Notes: generated by a model not told the origin, from the letters alone. DNA of 64,000 nt from Brachionus rotundiformis (GCA_016802295.1 JAESIW010000210.1:372001-436000); one strand, 5' to 3'. Numbered from the stretch's first letter, positions 34,977 through 44,707 are shown. Translations and numbers: made by a program.

Positions 34977-35947
34977 TATATTTCTCCTGCATTAATGCAT
35001 CTAACTTGGTGTGTAGGGCTAAATGTTTGTTGTGGTATAATTTGTTTACATTTAGCGTTGGCGTATTTGCATCTGTTAATAAAAGTGCATTCTTTAGGGG
35101 GTTCTAACATTACTTGCGGAAACCCTTCTATAGAAAACAACGGCTCGTTTTTACTTTGATCCATTCTAGGAATAGAGCTTAACAAAGCCTTAGTATACGG
35201 ATGCTTTGGCGAATTAAAAATTTCGTCTCTGGTGCCAATTTCTGCAATATTACCACCGTAAAATACTGCTACTGTGTCTGCAATTTCGCTAACTACGGCT
35301 AAATCGTGGGTAATCATAATTAAAGATAAATCTAAAGTATCTTTAAGCTTAGCAAAAATATCTAAAATTTGTGCCTGAATAGTAACGTCTAACGCTGTGG
35401 TTGGTTCGTCTGCTATAATTAATTTAGGGTTGGCAAGCAAAGCTATTGCTATCATAATACGTTGCCTTAAACCGCCAGAAAATTGATGCGGATATAAGTT
35501 AATTCTGCTACTTGCTTCTGGCACGCCTACTAAATTTAGCACTTCTATAGCTTTTTGTTTAGCTTGTTTTTTGCTAAATTGCTTGTTTTTAGTAAGTACT
35601 TCTACCATTTGTGTAGAAACTTTTAAGTATGGGTTTAGCGAGGTCATGGGGTCTTGAAAAATCATTCCAATTTCTGTACCTCTAATTTTATTAAGCTCTT
35701 TTATAGGTAAAGATGCTAAATTTTTACCATTAAATAAAGCCGTTCCGCTAACTTTACCATTAGAAGGTAACAAGCCCATAACCCCTAACATTAATTGCGA
35801 TTTACCAGAGCCACTTTCGCCAACTATGGCTAGTGTTTGCTTAGGTTTAACCTGCAACGAAACATTGTTAACAGCATAAACGGTGTAACCTTGTAGCGTT
35901 TTAAATTGTACGCTAAAATCTTTTAGTTCTAATAAATTGTTTTCCAT
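34976..35947 (-). CDS. oppD: oligopeptide ABC transporter ATP-binding protein OppD
   Basis: Second ATPase of the Opp importer, forming a heterodimer with OppF. Walker A GESGSGKSQLM, Q-loop FQDPMTSLNPYL, signature FSGGLRQRIMIAIAL, Walker B LIIADEPTTALDVT and H-loop ITHDLAVVSEIAD are intact. The C-terminal cysteine motif CTFINRCKYANAKC is also present. It is 15 bases downstream of oppC and overlaps oppF. Confidence 0.95.
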   Translation of the reverse strand: MENNLLELKDFSVQFKTLQGYTVYAVNNVSLQVKPKQTLAIVGESGSGKSQLMLGVMGLLPSNGKVSGTALFNGKNLASLPIKELNKIRGTEIGMIFQDPMTSLNPYLKVSTQMVEVLTKNKQFSKKQAKQKAIEVLNLVGVPEASSRINLYPHQFSGGLRQRIMIAIALLANPKLIIADEPTTALDVTIQAQILDIFAKLKDTLDLSLIMITHDLAVVSEIADTVAVFYGGNIAEIGTRDEIFNSPKHPYTKALLSSIPRMDQSKNEPLFSIEGFPQVMLEPPKECTFINRCKYANAKCKQIIPQQTFSPTHQVRCINAGEI

Positions 35948-35962
35948 TGCTTTTTCCTATAT

Positions 35963-36859
35963 TTATCTAGTTTTTTTGTCTAAAGCATCACGGGTGGCGT
36001 CTGCTATAAAATTAAATGCAATTAACAATAATGCAAATATTAAAAATGGAAATAAAAACACCCAAGGGTAAGTTTCTATAGATTTTGCCCCTGTAAATAA
36101 TAAAATACCTAGGCTGGTTAAAGGTTCTTTTACGCCTAAACCTATAAAAGATAAAGTAGCTTCTATAAAAATAAACAACGGCACTTTACCAACTATTTGT
36201 AATGCCACTACCCCTAATAAGTTTGGAATAATATGCCTTAAAATAATTAAGTAAGTAGGCAAAGCATAAGATTTTGCGGCGTCTATAAATTCACTATTTT
36301 TTAAAGAAATAGTTTGGCCACGAACCATTCTGGCTAAGCTTAGCCACATAAATAAAGCTACTACTATAAATAATGCTACCGTGTTTTGAAAAATAACCGA
36401 AACCATAATAAATATCATAATATCTGGTACAGAATACATAATATCTATAATACGCATCATAATGCTTTCTACTTTACCGCCTAAATAACCAGCTACGCTA
36501 CCATAAATTAAACCAACAATTACACTAATAACAGTACCCATTAATGCAATTAATAAAGTTATTCTGGTGCCTATAAATAATCTGGTTAGTAAATCTCTGC
36601 CGTTATCATCGGTACCAAACAAATGTACGCTATCTGGGGCAGATGGAAATATAGATAAACTCCAGTCTATATCATCGTATTTATGGCCTGTAAAAAAAGG
36701 CACTACAATAGATAACAATATAATTAATAAAATTATATATACCGAAGGCATAGCCATTTTATGTTTTTTAAAGCGTAAATAAAAATCTTGAAAAGAGGTT
36801 TTACTAGGCTCTACTTCTTGTGTATTTAAAAATTTATTTTTTGTAAATAATTTTAACAT
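35963..36859 (-). CDS. oppC: oligopeptide ABC transporter permease OppC
   Basis: Inner-membrane permease subunit (298 aa). A cytoplasmic N-terminus precedes the first helix (about residues 36-58), then the HLFGTDDNGRDLLTRLFIGTR motif typical of OppC/DppC, and several helices. The coupling-helix (EAA) sequence is EFIDAAKSYALPTYLIILRHIIPN. It starts 15 bases after oppB. Paired with OppB it forms the translocation path. Confidence 0.93.
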   Translation of the reverse strand: MLKLFTKNKFLNTQEVEPSKTSFQDFYLRFKKHKMAMPSVYIILLIILLSIVVPFFTGHKYDDIDWSLSIFPSAPDSVHLFGTDDNGRDLLTRLFIGTRITLLIALMGTVISVIVGLIYGSVAGYLGGKVESIMMRIIDIMYSVPDIMIFIMVSVIFQNTVALFIVVALFMWLSLARMVRGQTISLKNSEFIDAAKSYALPTYLIILRHIIPNLLGVVALQIVGKVPLFIFIEATLSFIGLGVKEPLTSLGILLFTGAKSIETYPWVFLFPFLIFALLLIAFNFIADATRDALDKKTR

Positions 36860-36874
36860 TTTAACCTCCTTATA

Positions 36875-37798
36875 TTATTTGTTAAGTTTTACTCTAGGGT
36901 CTAACCATGCATAGGTTAAATCTACTATTAGGTTCATGGTTAAAATTAAAACAGATGCAACAATAACGCAACCCATTAATAACGAATAATCGCGGTTAGT
37001 GGTTGCTTGCACTAAATACCTACCAACCCCAGGTATACTAAATAAACTTTCTATAACAAAACTACCTACAAACGCACCTGCTACTATAGGCCCCAAAACG
37101 GTAACTACAGGCAAAGCCGCTGCTTTAAAAGCGTGTTTTAATAGCACAGTTTTTTTATTTAAGCCTTTGGCGTATGCGGTTCTAATGTAATTAGAGCTTA
37201 AAACTTCTAACAAACTATTACGCACTAATCTGGTTAAACCTAAGGTAGTAGGTAAGGCTAAAGAAAGCACCGGCAACACTGCATAACTTGCCCCATACCA
37301 ACCAGAAACCGGAAACCAACCTAAATAAACTGCAAATAACAACACAAATAAAGGAGCTAACACAAACCCTGGTATAGTATTTAAAGCTATAGCGGTGCCA
37401 GTAATAGCATAATCTATTTTTTTATATTGGTTTAATGCCGCTAACGATCCTAATATAATAGAAAAAAATAAAGAAACTAAAACAACACTTATGCCTAAAG
37501 TTGCACTTACAGGCAACCCTAGAGCTACTAGTTCGCCTACGGTAAAATCTTTTAATTTAAAAGATGGCCCAAAATCAAAATGAAAAACAATGTTTTTTAA
37601 ATAAATAAAATATTGTTGGTACAAAGGTTTATCTAAATTGTAAGACTTTAATACATTGGCCATAATTTCTGGTGGTAATGCGCGTTCTCCACTAAATGGA
37701 TTACCAGGTGCTAGCCTTACTACTATAAAGCTTATGGTAATAACTAAAAATAAGGTAAACAATAACCCTAATAGTCTTTTTGCTATAAATGTTGCCAT
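36875..37798 (-). CDS. oppB: oligopeptide ABC transporter permease OppB
   Basis: Inner-membrane permease subunit (307 aa) with six predicted helices. The start TFIAKRLLGLLFTLFLVITISFIVVRLAPGNPF is typical of OppB/DppB. The EAA coupling motif is SNYIRTAYAKGLNKKTVLLKHAFKAAALP, and the C-terminus reads VDLTYAWLDPRVKL. It follows the atypical oppA-type gene (37826-39451) by 27 bases, marking that gene as the transporter's nearest binding-protein partner. Confidence 0.93.
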   Translation of the reverse strand: MATFIAKRLLGLLFTLFLVITISFIVVRLAPGNPFSGERALPPEIMANVLKSYNLDKPLYQQYFIYLKNIVFHFDFGPSFKLKDFTVGELVALGLPVSATLGISVVLVSLFFSIILGSLAALNQYKKIDYAITGTAIALNTIPGFVLAPLFVLLFAVYLGWFPVSGWYGASYAVLPVLSLALPTTLGLTRLVRNSLLEVLSSNYIRTAYAKGLNKKTVLLKHAFKAAALPVVTVLGPIVAGAFVGSFVIESLFSIPGVGRYLVQATTNRDYSLLMGCVIVASVLILTMNLIVDLTYAWLDPRVKLNK

Positions 37799-37825
37799 AA
37801 CAAACCTTTTGTTTAAGTTAATAAA

Positions 37826-39451
37826 TTATTTTAAATATAACCATTTTGTTATATTTTTGTTTTTATTATTTATATTATAGTTTTTTATTCTGCTGTTTAC
37901 AACAATATAACTAAATACGTTGCCGTTATAAATTAAATAAGGCGAATCGTTATAAATAATTTTTTCTATATTTTGGTAAATTTTATACCTGTTTTTTTGG
38001 CTAAACTCTAACTTTGCTGTAGAAATTAATGCATCTACTTTAGAGTTTTTATAACCCGAATAATTATTATAGTTATTACTGTATACAATGTCAAACATAC
38101 TTATTGGGTCCTGTATATCTACACCCCATGTAATTAATGCAACATCGTACAAACCCTTGCTTGCCCCTTGCTTTAGCGTTGTAGAATACGCCACAAGTTC
38201 GGTAGATTTATGTATAGTTTTTACGTTAATTAATTTAAATAAGTTATCTATAAAAACGGCATGTTTTTTTTGAATATCGCCACTGGCATATAAAAAATTT
38301 ATTACCAACGGCTTATTAGCATTAAAACCTGCTTTATTTAGCAATTGTTTAGCTTGTTCTAATTTTTGGTTGTTGTTTAGTTGGCTCCAAAAAGCAAGTT
38401 TTGGTTGGTAATTACCAACGCCTTTGGGTACAAAATGGTTAATGGTGTCTGGTTTGCCATCTAGTTTAGTATTAATTATACTGGTACTTAAAGCTAAATT
38501 TAACGCTAGCCTTACTTGTTGGTTTAACATAGCCTTATTAGTAGGATTAACCAAATTTACACTTAATAAATTAATATTTTGCCTATTAACTTTATAAACC
38601 AAGTTGTTTTTAGTATTTATTTTATTTAACAAAGCAGAGTCTACAATTGCTTTATCTATTTTGCCTGCTACAAATTCACGGTAATTGGTTTTATCATCTA
38701 CTTGGTTGGTAATGTAGTAAACTACGTTAGCTATTTGTACGGCGTTTTTATTGTAGTAATTATTATTTTTAGTTAAAACTATTTTATTTTGCGGAATATA
38801 CTGTTGTATTTTATAAGCTCCGTTGGTTACTATGTTTTCGGGTTTGGTCCAATTTTTGCCGTATTTACTAACAATGTGCTTAGGTATAGGAAAATAAGCA
38901 TAGCTGGCAAGCCTATGTATAAAAAAGCTTTCTGGTTGTTGTAGTATTATTTTAAACGAATATTTATTAATTAATTTAATACCAACTTGGCTAAAATCTA
39001 CTTTACCGTTAATATATTGATATGCATTTTTAATAGGCAACAGTTGATACTGGTTGCTACCGCCGGCTTCTCCGCTTAAAATTCTTTTGTAAGAGTACAC
39101 AAAGTCTTCTGCGGTTAATTCTGTGCCATCTTGCCACACGCTTTTAATAATATTAAAAGTATAGGTTACTTTGTCTGGGTTTATAGAATAACTTTGTAGT
39201 AATGCGGGTTTTATATTGCCTTTGCTATCGTATTCAAATAGGCCTGTCATTATATCGTCTAGCAAATAACTGCCAAAAATTTGCCAGTTCCACGGCATAC
39301 GTACAGAGTTGGGGTCTATAGATTCTGGTTGTAAAATAGTATAGTAAATTGTATTTGTGTTTTTAGTTTTGTTTTTAAAAGAAAATAAAAAGAAAACCAA
39401 CCCTACTAGCAACGCAATAATTATAGTAATAATTAATAATTTTGCTTTCAT
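37826..39451 (-). CDS. divergent OppA-type binding protein, membrane-anchored (OppA paralogue 2)
   Basis: Family 5 solute-binding protein (541 aa), much more diverged than the other four here. It starts with a hydrophobic helix (residues 4-24) and has no lipobox Cys, so it is probably held by an uncleaved anchor. Family blocks remain: ILQPESIDPNSVRMPWNWQIF, KVTYTFNIIKSVWQDGTELTAEDFVYSYKRIL, PIPKHIVSKYGKNWTKPENIVTNGAYKI, and the late QKNRYKIYQNIEKII. It lies directly upstream of oppB. It is Asn/Lys/Tyr-rich, as expected from base composition. It may be the core binding protein, with paralogues 3-5 as alternative specificities. Confidence 0.82.
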   Translation of the reverse strand: MKAKLLIITIIIALLVGLVFFLFSFKNKTKNTNTIYYTILQPESIDPNSVRMPWNWQIFGSYLLDDIMTGLFEYDSKGNIKPALLQSYSINPDKVTYTFNIIKSVWQDGTELTAEDFVYSYKRILSGEAGGSNQYQLLPIKNAYQYINGKVDFSQVGIKLINKYSFKIILQQPESFFIHRLASYAYFPIPKHIVSKYGKNWTKPENIVTNGAYKIQQYIPQNKIVLTKNNNYYNKNAVQIANVVYYITNQVDDKTNYREFVAGKIDKAIVDSALLNKINTKNNLVYKVNRQNINLLSVNLVNPTNKAMLNQQVRLALNLALSTSIINTKLDGKPDTINHFVPKGVGNYQPKLAFWSQLNNNQKLEQAKQLLNKAGFNANKPLVINFLYASGDIQKKHAVFIDNLFKLINVKTIHKSTELVAYSTTLKQGASKGLYDVALITWGVDIQDPISMFDIVYSNNYNNYSGYKNSKVDALISTAKLEFSQKNRYKIYQNIEKIIYNDSPYLIYNGNVFSYIVVNSRIKNYNINNKNKNITKWLYLK

Positions 39452-39493
39452 GTTAGTTCTCTTTTTATTAAATATAAAATATAAATTATAAAT

Positions 39494-41101
39494 TTATTTA
39501 GCTACAGAGTAATACTGAAATAAATAAACCGCACCTAAATAAGATTTAAAACCTTGTATTTTTTTAGAAACCAACATTCTGTTTACATAAAAATACATAG
39601 GAATAACCGGCATATCGTCTAAAGCAAGTTGTTCTGCTTGGGCGTATGCGTTAAATCTTGTAGTTTCGTTTAAAGTGGCTTTACCTAACTTAACCAGTTT
39701 ATCAAACTCGGCATTATTGTATTTAGAATAGTTATTACCACTATCGCTTTCTAATACGTATAACATAGTAGAAGGTTCTTCGTAGTCTGCTATCCAACCT
39801 GCTCTGCCTATTTCAAAATTACCAGCTTTAATGTTATCAAAATGTACGTTAACATCTGCAGTATCTAGCACAACTTTAACGCCAATTTCTTCCCACATTT
39901 TAGCAACAGCAATGGCCAATCTTTTGTGCGAATCTAAAGTATTGTAAGATAAATGCACCTCCATTGGTTTTGCTTTACTAAAGCCGTTTTTAGCCATAAT
40001 TTCTTTAGCTTTGGCTATTTTTTGTTGCATAGATAAACCATACCAATAAGGTTTTGGTTGCTTGCTTTTAGGTAACGAACTTTTGTATAAAGATTCTGGC
40101 ACTAAACCATAAGCAGGTACTTCGCCAGATCCAGAAACATTTTGCACAATAAAGTCTCTGTCTATTACCATAGAAAGTGCGTGTCTAACTTCTTTGTTTT
40201 TTAAAGCGGCGTTTTTTGGATTTTTTACGTTAATTGCATAAAAATACACTGCAGTTAAAGGGTCTATGTACCATTCGCCGTCTAATTCGCGCTTAACTAC
40301 ATCAATTTTATCTGCCGGAAAATCGTAAGAAAAATCAACTTCTTTAGCTCTAAAAGCCTCTAAAGATGCATCTGATTGATTAATAGTTACAAACTTAATA
40401 TTTTCTATAGATACACTTTGGGCGTTTCTGTAGTTAGGGTTTTTAACCGCCATTAAATTGCTTTGTGGTTTCCAATCGGTTAGTTTGTAGGCTCCGTTAA
40501 ATACCATATTATTTAATTTAACCCAATCTTTACCGTATTTTTCTACCACGTGCTTAGGAATTGGTAAAAATACTGGATGCTCTAACATTTCTACAAAGTA
40601 AACTGCAGGTAAAGTTAAATTAACTTGCAAAGTTTTATCGTCTAACGCTTTTACCTGTACGTCATCTGCACTGCCTTTGCCGGTGTTGTAAGCTTCGCCA
40701 CCTTTAATTATGTATAACATACTAGCGTAAGAAGCCGCAGTTTCTGGGTTTAGTGTGCGTTTCCAGCTATATTCAAAGTCTTGTGCGGTAACTGGGGTGC
40801 CGTCTGACCATTTAGCGTTGTCTACTAAAGTAAATGTATAGGTTTTGCCATCTTTACTAACTTTAATATCTTTAGCCACTGCAGGTACAACTTTACCATC
40901 TTGGTTGTAGGCAACTAGGCCTTCAAAAATATTAACAAACAACCAATGTTCCCATGCGCCAGAAGCTAGGTTGGGGTCTAAAGACCCAGGGTCTGATGAA
41001 ATATTAACCACAAGCTGGTTGCTATTGCCGTTTGGTTTACAACCAAACAACGCTAAAGCAAGCAAACCTGCGTATAAAAATACGTGTATTAGCTTTTTCA
41101 C
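39494..41101 (-). CDS. oppA: oligopeptide ABC transporter binding lipoprotein (OppA paralogue 3)
   Basis: Family 5 peptide-binding lipoprotein (535 aa). The start chosen is GTG at 41099-41101: an AGGAG lies 8 bases upstream and it gives a clean lipoprotein signal (KKLIHVFLYAGLLALALFGC). Starting at 41173 would place codons through the promoter. Signatures: SSDPGSLDPNLASGAWEHWLF, WSDGTPVTAQDFEYSWKRTLNPETAA, PIPKHVVEKYGKDWV. It is close to paralogues 4 and 5 over most of its length. It is transcribed from its own promoter into paralogue 2 and oppBCDF. Confidence 0.92.
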   Translation of the reverse strand: MKKLIHVFLYAGLLALALFGCKPNGNSNQLVVNISSDPGSLDPNLASGAWEHWLFVNIFEGLVAYNQDGKVVPAVAKDIKVSKDGKTYTFTLVDNAKWSDGTPVTAQDFEYSWKRTLNPETAASYASMLYIIKGGEAYNTGKGSADDVQVKALDDKTLQVNLTLPAVYFVEMLEHPVFLPIPKHVVEKYGKDWVKLNNMVFNGAYKLTDWKPQSNLMAVKNPNYRNAQSVSIENIKFVTINQSDASLEAFRAKEVDFSYDFPADKIDVVKRELDGEWYIDPLTAVYFYAINVKNPKNAALKNKEVRHALSMVIDRDFIVQNVSGSGEVPAYGLVPESLYKSSLPKSKQPKPYWYGLSMQQKIAKAKEIMAKNGFSKAKPMEVHLSYNTLDSHKRLAIAVAKMWEEIGVKVVLDTADVNVHFDNIKAGNFEIGRAGWIADYEEPSTMLYVLESDSGNNYSKYNNAEFDKLVKLGKATLNETTRFNAYAQAEQLALDDMPVIPMYFYVNRMLVSKKIQGFKSYLGAVYLFQYYSVAK

Positions 41102-41143
41102 TTTAAAAACTCCTATTAATTTTAAATGTTTAATATATAACAA

Positions 41144-41173
41144 ATAATACACTTTTTTAAAATACAAAAGCAA
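41144..41173 (-). promoter_or_regulatory. promoter of oppA paralogue 3
   Basis: On the minus strand, -35 TTGCTT (41168-41173), 18-base spacer and -10 TATTAT (41144-41149). Nearly the whole 30 bases match the promoter of paralogue 5, so the promoter was duplicated with the gene. Confidence 0.7.
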
Positions 41174-41238
41174 GTTTTTTTATAAAAAAATTAATAAAAT
41201 GTTAAAAATGTTATATTACACGTAGCTAAAATATAAAT

Positions 41239-41278
41239 AAAAAAAAGTAGCTATAAAAATTTATAACTACTTTTTTAA
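41239..41278 (-). terminator. intrinsic terminator after oppA paralogue 4
   Basis: A 17-bp stem with one G-U wobble on the minus-strand RNA (41241-41257 with 41260-41276) ends in a T-run that extends to 41239. It separates the paralogue 5-4 transcript from the paralogue 3-2-oppBCDF transcript. Confidence 0.75.
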
Positions 41279-41302
41279 TACAATCAAAAAAAAATTATAA
41301 TT

Positions 41303-42904
41303 TTAGTTTTTTAAACTATAGTACATAAAATAGTACGCCCCTGCTAAATACGGCGTAAAACCTTGTATTCTGCTAGAAACTAACATTCTAGAAGCCAAAA
41401 AGTAAATAGGCATTACTGCAACATCGTTTAAAGCAATTTGTTCTGCTTGTTTGTAGTAATCAAACCTTTTAGCTGTATCTACAGTAGATTTACCTAAGTT
41501 TACTAGTTTATCGAACTGTTTATTAGAGTACTTACCAAAGTTTAACGTAACTGGGCTTTCTAAAATGTATAACATGGTAGAAGGCTCTTGATAATCGGCA
41601 ATCCATCTTGCTCTGGCAATATCGTATTGTCCGTTTTGTAAATTATCAAAATGCGAATTTAAATCGGCGGTTACAAATGTTGCTTTAACCCCTATTTCTT
41701 CCCACATTTTAGCAATAGCTACGGCAATTTTTTTATGTTCGTCAGAAACATCAAACGAAATGGTTAAAGCTAACGGTTTTTCTTTAGTAAAGCCATTTTT
41801 AGCCATAATTGCTTTAGCGTTTTGTACTCTGGTTTGTATAGGCGTATTTGCCCAGCTAATTTGCGGAAATACTTTATTGCCGTATAACGCAGGCGGAACA
41901 ATAGAATAAGCAGGAGTTTCGCCAGATTTAGTTACGTTGTTAACAATAAAGTCTCTATCTATAGCCATAGACATAGCATCTCTAACTTCTTTAATTTTTA
42001 AAGCAGGTAGTTTTTTAGTGCTAATATTAACAGAGTAGTAGTAAAAGCCAGTAACTGGAGTAATGTACCATTGTCCGTCTAGCTCTTTTTTAACTAAATC
42101 TATTTTGTCTGAAGGAAAATCGTAAGAAAAATCCACTTCGCCGGCTCTAAAAGCTTCTAAAGCTTGGCCTGCTTGGTTCATAGTTACAAACTTAATGTTT
42201 TCTATAGATACATTTTGGGCGTCTCTATATTTTGGGTTTTTAGTAACCATTAAGTGGCTTTGTGGCTTCCATTCGGTTAACATATAAGCCCCGTTGTAAA
42301 CTAAATTCTCTACTTTTAACCAATCTTTACCGTATTTTTCTACCACGTGCTTAGGAATTGGTAAAAATATTGGGTGCTCTAGCATTTCTACAAAATAAAC
42401 CGCAGGGGCATTTAAAGTAACCTGCAAAGTTTTATCATCTAATGCTTTTACAGCCACGTCTTCTACTTTACCGCTACCAGTGTTGTAAGCTTCGCCACCT
42501 TTTATAAGGTATAGTAGCTCGGCATACTGTGCCGCAGTTTCTGGGTTTAAAATACGCTTCCAGCTAAATTCAAAATCGTGTGCGGTAACAGGCACGCCAT
42601 CAGACCATACGGCATCTTTTAAAGTAAAAGTATAAGTTTTACCATTGTTGCTTATTTTCCAATCTTTAGCTAAACCCGGAACCGGCTTGCCGGTGGCATC
42701 AAATATAGTTAGGCCTTCAAAAATATTGGCTAATAACCAACGCTCCCATTGTCCGCCTGTTAGGTTGGGGTCTAACGATCCGGGGTCTGAAGTAATGTTA
42801 ACCACTAAAGTATTTTCTTTGCTTGCAGAACTACTAGGCTTGCAACCAGATACAACCGCAGCAACAAGTGCTACGGCTATACCAAAATAAATAATTTTTT
42901 TCAT
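41303..42904 (-). CDS. oppA: oligopeptide ABC transporter binding lipoprotein (OppA paralogue 4)
   Basis: Family 5 peptide-binding lipoprotein (533 aa); lipobox ends AAVVSGC. Signatures include SDPGSLDPNLTGGQWERWLL, WSDGVPVTAHDFEFSWKRILNPETAA, PIPKHVVEKYGKDWLK and SFDVSDEHKKIAVAIAKMW. It is 29 bases downstream of paralogue 5, so co-transcribed with it, and is followed by a terminator. Differences among the paralogues are scattered through the ligand-pocket lobe, consistent with different peptide preferences, but specificity cannot be read off. Confidence 0.93.
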   Translation of the reverse strand: MKKIIYFGIAVALVAAVVSGCKPSSSASKENTLVVNITSDPGSLDPNLTGGQWERWLLANIFEGLTIFDATGKPVPGLAKDWKISNNGKTYTFTLKDAVWSDGVPVTAHDFEFSWKRILNPETAAQYAELLYLIKGGEAYNTGSGKVEDVAVKALDDKTLQVTLNAPAVYFVEMLEHPIFLPIPKHVVEKYGKDWLKVENLVYNGAYMLTEWKPQSHLMVTKNPKYRDAQNVSIENIKFVTMNQAGQALEAFRAGEVDFSYDFPSDKIDLVKKELDGQWYITPVTGFYYYSVNISTKKLPALKIKEVRDAMSMAIDRDFIVNNVTKSGETPAYSIVPPALYGNKVFPQISWANTPIQTRVQNAKAIMAKNGFTKEKPLALTISFDVSDEHKKIAVAIAKMWEEIGVKATFVTADLNSHFDNLQNGQYDIARARWIADYQEPSTMLYILESPVTLNFGKYSNKQFDKLVNLGKSTVDTAKRFDYYKQAEQIALNDVAVMPIYFLASRMLVSSRIQGFTPYLAGAYYFMYYSLKN

Positions 42905-42933
42905 TAAAAATCCTTATTAAATTTTGTTATTAA

Positions 42934-44535
42934 TTAATTTGCCAATTTATAATGCTTAAACAAGTAAGTACCCGCTAAGTATGGTTTAAACCCTACTAAC
43001 CTTTTACTGTATAAGCCATTGTTAACAGAATGAAAGGTAGGCAATAAAGCGGCATCGTCTAGTGCTATTTGCTCTGCTTTGGCGTACAGTTTCATTCTGG
43101 TGGTAACATCGGTAGTAGCTTTGGCTTGCGCTACTAGTTTATCAAACTCGGCGTTTTTCCATGGGCCGTAGTTGTTGCCAGATGTACTTTCTAACACGTA
43201 TAACATGGTAGAAGGTTCTTGGTAATCTGCAACCCAGCCACCACCAGATACATCAAAGTTGCCTGTTTGCATGTTATTGTAAAACACATTAATTTCAGAT
43301 TCTTCAAATTTTACTTTAACGCCTATTTCTTCCCACATTTTAGCTATAGCAATACTACCTTGTTTTTTACCTTTAGCGCTGCGTTGGTACCTAAAAGTTA
43401 AAGGTTTTTCTTTAGTAAAGCCGTATTTTTTCATAATGGCTTTAGCTGTGGCAATTCTTTTTTCCATGCTCCAAGTTGCCCAGTATACTTTAGGGGCTGT
43501 TTCTGGGGTAAATACGGGTTCGTACAAGCTAGCTGGTACAATTTCGTACGCTGGCGAAGATAAACCATAAGAAATTTTTTCTATAATGGTGTCTCTATCT
43601 ATAGTCATAGCTAGTGCGTGGCGTATTTCTTTGTTTTTTAACGCAGGATTACTTGGGTTTACTAAGTTAACGCTAAAATAAGTAGTTACTGTTTGCGGAT
43701 GAATAAACCATTGGCCGTCTAAATCTTTTTTAACTTCTTCTAAACGTTCTGCCGGAAAACTATAAGCAAAGTCTACTTCGCCAGTTTTAAAAGCTTTAAA
43801 AGCCGCCTCTGGATCATCTATTAAAGCAAACTTAATGTTTTCTATAGAAACATCTTTGGCTCCCCAATATTTAGGGTTTTTAACTGCCATTAAGTGGCTT
43901 TGCGGTTTGTATTCGGTTAACATATACGAACCGTTGTAAACTAGGTTTTCTACTTTAACCCAATCTTTACCATATTTTTCTACCACGTGTTTAGGAATTG
44001 GGTAAAACACAGGATGCTCTAACAATTCTACAAAATAACTTGCAGGCGTATTTAATACAATTTGCAAAGTTTTATCGTTTAACGCTGTAATAGCTACGTC
44101 TTCTACTTTACCTTTACCGGTGTTGTATTCTTTTCCGCCTTTTATCATCCATAATAATGGGGCATAGGTAGCCGCGGTTTCTGGATTTAACAACCTTTTT
44201 AGTGCAAATTCAAAATCGTGTGCGGTAACCGGTACACCGTCGGACCATGCGGTATCTTTTAAGTTAAACGTATAGGTTTTACCGTCTGGGCTTACTGTCC
44301 AGTCTTTTGCTTGCCCCAACACTATTTTGCCGTTAGCATCAAAAGCAACTAGACCTTCAAAAATATTGCTAAATAACCAGTGCTCCCACTCGCCACTAGA
44401 TTTATTAACATCTAAAGACCCTGGGCTTGAACTTAAATTTACCACCAATGTGTTTTTGCTTTGCCCTGGTTTACAACCAAACAAAGCTAACGACAATACA
44501 ACTAAAGATATTGCCATATAAAGAATTTTTTTCAT
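42934..44535 (-). CDS. oppA: oligopeptide ABC transporter binding lipoprotein (OppA paralogue 5)
   Basis: Family 5 peptide-binding lipoprotein (533 aa); lipobox LSLALFGC. Signatures: SSSPGSLDVNKSSGEWEHWLF, WSDGVPVTAHDFEFALKRLLNPETAA, PIPKHVVEKYGKDWVK. It departs from the others at the first motif (DVNKSS instead of DPNLxx) and in the pocket region (IDDPEAAFKAFKTGEVDF). An AAAGGAG ribosome binding site precedes the ATG. First gene of the opp region, divergent from upp. Confidence 0.93.
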   Translation of the reverse strand: MKKILYMAISLVVLSLALFGCKPGQSKNTLVVNLSSSPGSLDVNKSSGEWEHWLFSNIFEGLVAFDANGKIVLGQAKDWTVSPDGKTYTFNLKDTAWSDGVPVTAHDFEFALKRLLNPETAATYAPLLWMIKGGKEYNTGKGKVEDVAITALNDKTLQIVLNTPASYFVELLEHPVFYPIPKHVVEKYGKDWVKVENLVYNGSYMLTEYKPQSHLMAVKNPKYWGAKDVSIENIKFALIDDPEAAFKAFKTGEVDFAYSFPAERLEEVKKDLDGQWFIHPQTVTTYFSVNLVNPSNPALKNKEIRHALAMTIDRDTIIEKISYGLSSPAYEIVPASLYEPVFTPETAPKVYWATWSMEKRIATAKAIMKKYGFTKEKPLTFRYQRSAKGKKQGSIAIAKMWEEIGVKVKFEESEINVFYNNMQTGNFDVSGGGWVADYQEPSTMLYVLESTSGNNYGPWKNAEFDKLVAQAKATTDVTTRMKLYAKAEQIALDDAALLPTFHSVNNGLYSKRLVGFKPYLAGTYLFKHYKLAN

Positions 44536-44584
44536 TACTTTATGCTCCTTTAATAAAAAAATATTAATAATATAGTATATAAAA

Positions 44585-44614
44585 ATAATACACTTTTTTA
44601 AATTACAAATGCAA
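44585..44614 (-). promoter_or_regulatory. promoter of oppA paralogue 5
   Basis: On the minus strand, -35 TTGCAT (44609-44614), 18-base spacer and -10 TATTAT (44585-44590). It matches the promoter of paralogue 3 almost base for base. Confidence 0.7.
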
Positions 44615-44639
44615 GTGGTTTATTAAATTTATTATTTAC

Positions 44640-44668
44640 TTGATTAAAAAAGCTAGATATTATATTAT
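44640..44668 (+). promoter_or_regulatory. upp promoter
   Basis: -35 TTGATT (44640-44645), 17-base spacer, -10 TATTAT (44663-44668), 39 bases before the ATG. It is back to back with the oppA paralogue 5 promoter. Confidence 0.6.
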
Positions 44669-44707
44669 ATTTAATAGTTAAAATATAGTAAATATACAGA
44701 GGTAACT

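Noticed and set aside
41102..41173. A start at 41173 for oppA paralogue 3
   Set aside because: It would add 24 residues ahead of the lipoprotein signal and run through a promoter shared with paralogue 5. The GTG at 41101 has an AGGAG and gives a normal signal peptide.
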